Source: Thermoplasmata archaeon (GTDB lineage Archaea > Thermoplasmatota > Thermoplasmata > Lutacidiplasmatales > UBA184). From it: 6,101 nt of DNA. Made by a program: the position numbers and the translations under genes. Positions 5,390 through 6,101 of the stretch are shown here, piece after piece. The first letter of the stretch is position 1. Every line of letters begins with the position of its first letter. The notes under the pieces are model-generated. The model was not told the DNA's origin. It searched no databases and was given only the letters and a program-made list of their open reading frames with translations. Where the stretch lies: positions 1 through 6,101 of the forward strand of contig JAJZMW010000006.1 in assembly GCA_021848165.1 (NCBI GenBank), given 5' to 3'.

Positions 5390-5599
5390 ATGGCAAACCC
5401 TCGGCACTCGACCGAGCGACCGGAAAAGCTCGTCCATCTGCGCATCGACCCCAACGACGAGTCGACGACGCTCGAGGACGTCCTTTCCAAGATCTCCGAG
5501 CTGCAGCGGAAGAACCCGGATCGGGACGTTTTCTTTGACGGAGACGAGTACGCCATCTGCTCGCGCCCGAAGCGCTCCCGTGCGGCGACCGCGCGCTAG
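5390..5599 (+). CDS. Unrecognised 69-aa acidic/basic small protein upstream of tpiA
   Basis: I do not recognise this protein. It has an acidic middle and a basic tail: after a polar N-terminus comes a short strand-like segment KLVHLRID (13-20), an acidic stretch PNDESTTLED (21-30), an amphipathic helix of about 12-16 residues (VLSKISELQRK, 31-41), a second strand-like piece DVFFDGDEYAICS (46-58), and an arginine-rich C-terminus (59-69). A strand-helix-strand arrangement of this size could be a small regulatory or nucleic-acid-binding module, but no family motif supports this. There is no signal peptide, membrane segment or cysteine cluster (one Cys only, C57). GC-ending codons, a TATA-like element and a Shine-Dalgarno at a sensible distance support real expression. 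Its last 20 nt overlap the proposed GTG start of tpiA, so the two genes are probably cotranscribed and perhaps translationally coupled. Confidence 0.72.
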   Translation: MANPRHSTERPEKLVHLRIDPNDESTTLEDVLSKISELQRKNPDRDVFFDGDEYAICSRPKRSRAATAR

Positions 5600-6101
5600 G
5601 GCCGCCCCCCTGGGGGCGCCGATCCTCGTCGTCAACCTGAAAGCGTACCCGACCGCCGTCGGCGCCGGCGCCCTCCGCATCGGCCGTTCGCTCGAGCGCG
5701 AGGCGAAGCGGGCCGGTGTCGCCGTCGCGATCGCTCCCGCGGCCGCCGATCTGGCCTGGCTCGCTCAACGTCTGTCGATCCCCGTCCTCGCGCAGCACGC
5801 CGATCCCGCCGACCTCGGGGCGTCCACCGGGGCGATGGTGCCGGCGTCGCTCCGCGCGAGCGGCGTGCACGGCAGCCTGGTCAATCACTCGGAACATCCG
5901 CTCCCCCCCCGCACGGTCGACCGGACGGTCGCGAAGCTCTCGGGGGTCGGATTGACGGCGATCGTCTGCGCGGGGGACGTGCGGGCCGCCGCCCGCCTCG
6001 CCCGGAGCCATCCCCCCTATCTCGCGATCGAGCCCCCCGAGCTCATCGGCGGAGATCGCGCCGTCTCCACCGCCCGACCCGAGGTCGTCTCCCAGGCTGT
6101 C
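5580..6101 (+). CDS. tpiA: Archaeal-type triosephosphate isomerase (cut by right edge)
   Basis: TpiA interconverts dihydroxyacetone phosphate and glyceraldehyde 3-phosphate in glycolysis and gluconeogenesis. The 174 visible residues belong to the short archaeal class (about 220-230 aa, normally tetrameric), so roughly 50 C-terminal residues lie beyond the window. Landmarks are NLKAY (19-23, substrate-binding N19 and K21), VLAQHADP, STGAMVP, NHSE with catalytic H103, IVCAG, and EPPELIG (151-157) with catalytic E151. The following loop, normally TGIPVSKA in relatives, reads GDRAVSTA (158-165), which alters the phosphate-gripping loop 6. No ATG precedes the conserved core in this frame. The GTG at 5580 is the best start; it overlaps the previous gene by 20 nt and adds an arginine-rich lead of about 13 residues. 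A CTG at 5610 would give an N-terminus closer to the family. No clear Shine-Dalgarno serves either. Family certain, start uncertain. Confidence 0.93.
   Translation, partial: MRRPRARAAPLGAPILVVNLKAYPTAVGAGALRIGRSLEREAKRAGVAVAIAPAAADLAWLAQRLSIPVLAQHADPADLGASTGAMVPASLRASGVHGSLVNHSEHPLPPRTVDRTVAKLSGVGLTAIVCAGDVRAAARLARSHPPYLAIEPPELIGGDRAVSTARPEVVSQAV

Noticed and set aside
5388..6011. Minus-strand open frame opposite the 69-aa gene and tpiA
   Set aside because: It is antisense to the unmistakable TpiA motifs and has shadow-frame composition.

Overview
The window is a GC-rich, densely packed chromosomal segment, most likely from an archaeon. Three things point that way. The triosephosphate isomerase is of the short archaeal type. 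Several genes have TATA-like elements about 26-30 nt before the start codon, the spacing expected of leaderless archaeal transcripts. The acetyl-CoA synthetase, PurT and AceTr proteins all sit comfortably in archaea. A GC-rich Thermoplasmatota-like lineage is a guess; no rRNA or other marker here settles the phylum. Codon third positions are almost uniformly G or C in every gene, so nothing looks recently acquired, and this composition also creates long spurious antisense open frames.

Layout, left to right. (1) 1-609, minus: N-terminal two thirds or less of purT, running off the left edge. (2) 667-942, minus: a 91-aa unrecognised, probably beta-rich small protein. (3) 943-1086: divergent promoter region. 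(4) 1087-1764, plus: six-helix acetate/succinate transporter of the AceTr (SatP/YaaH) family. (5) 1878-3029, plus: membrane-anchored family-2 glycosyltransferase resembling animal Egghead. (6) 3030-3095: convergent gap with an 8-bp hairpin. (7) 3096-5207, minus: complete AMP-forming acetyl-CoA synthetase. (8) 5208-5389: divergent promoter region with a 14-bp perfect palindrome. (9) 5390-5599, plus: 69-aa unrecognised small protein. (10) 5580-6101, plus: tpiA, overlapping the preceding gene and running off the right edge.

Functionally, the transporter and the acetyl-CoA synthetase make a plausible acetate uptake and activation pair, although they lie on opposite strands about 1.3 kb apart with a glycosyltransferase between them and so are not one operon. 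TpiA belongs to glycolysis/gluconeogenesis and PurT to purine synthesis. The rest of the window looks like ordinary core metabolism. I found no mobile element, CRISPR array, defence system, tRNA or rRNA, and no clearly new multi-gene system. The points most worth a second look are the Egghead-like glycosyltransferase, the palindrome between acs and the small gene, the altered phosphate-loop residues in TpiA, and the two unrecognised small proteins.
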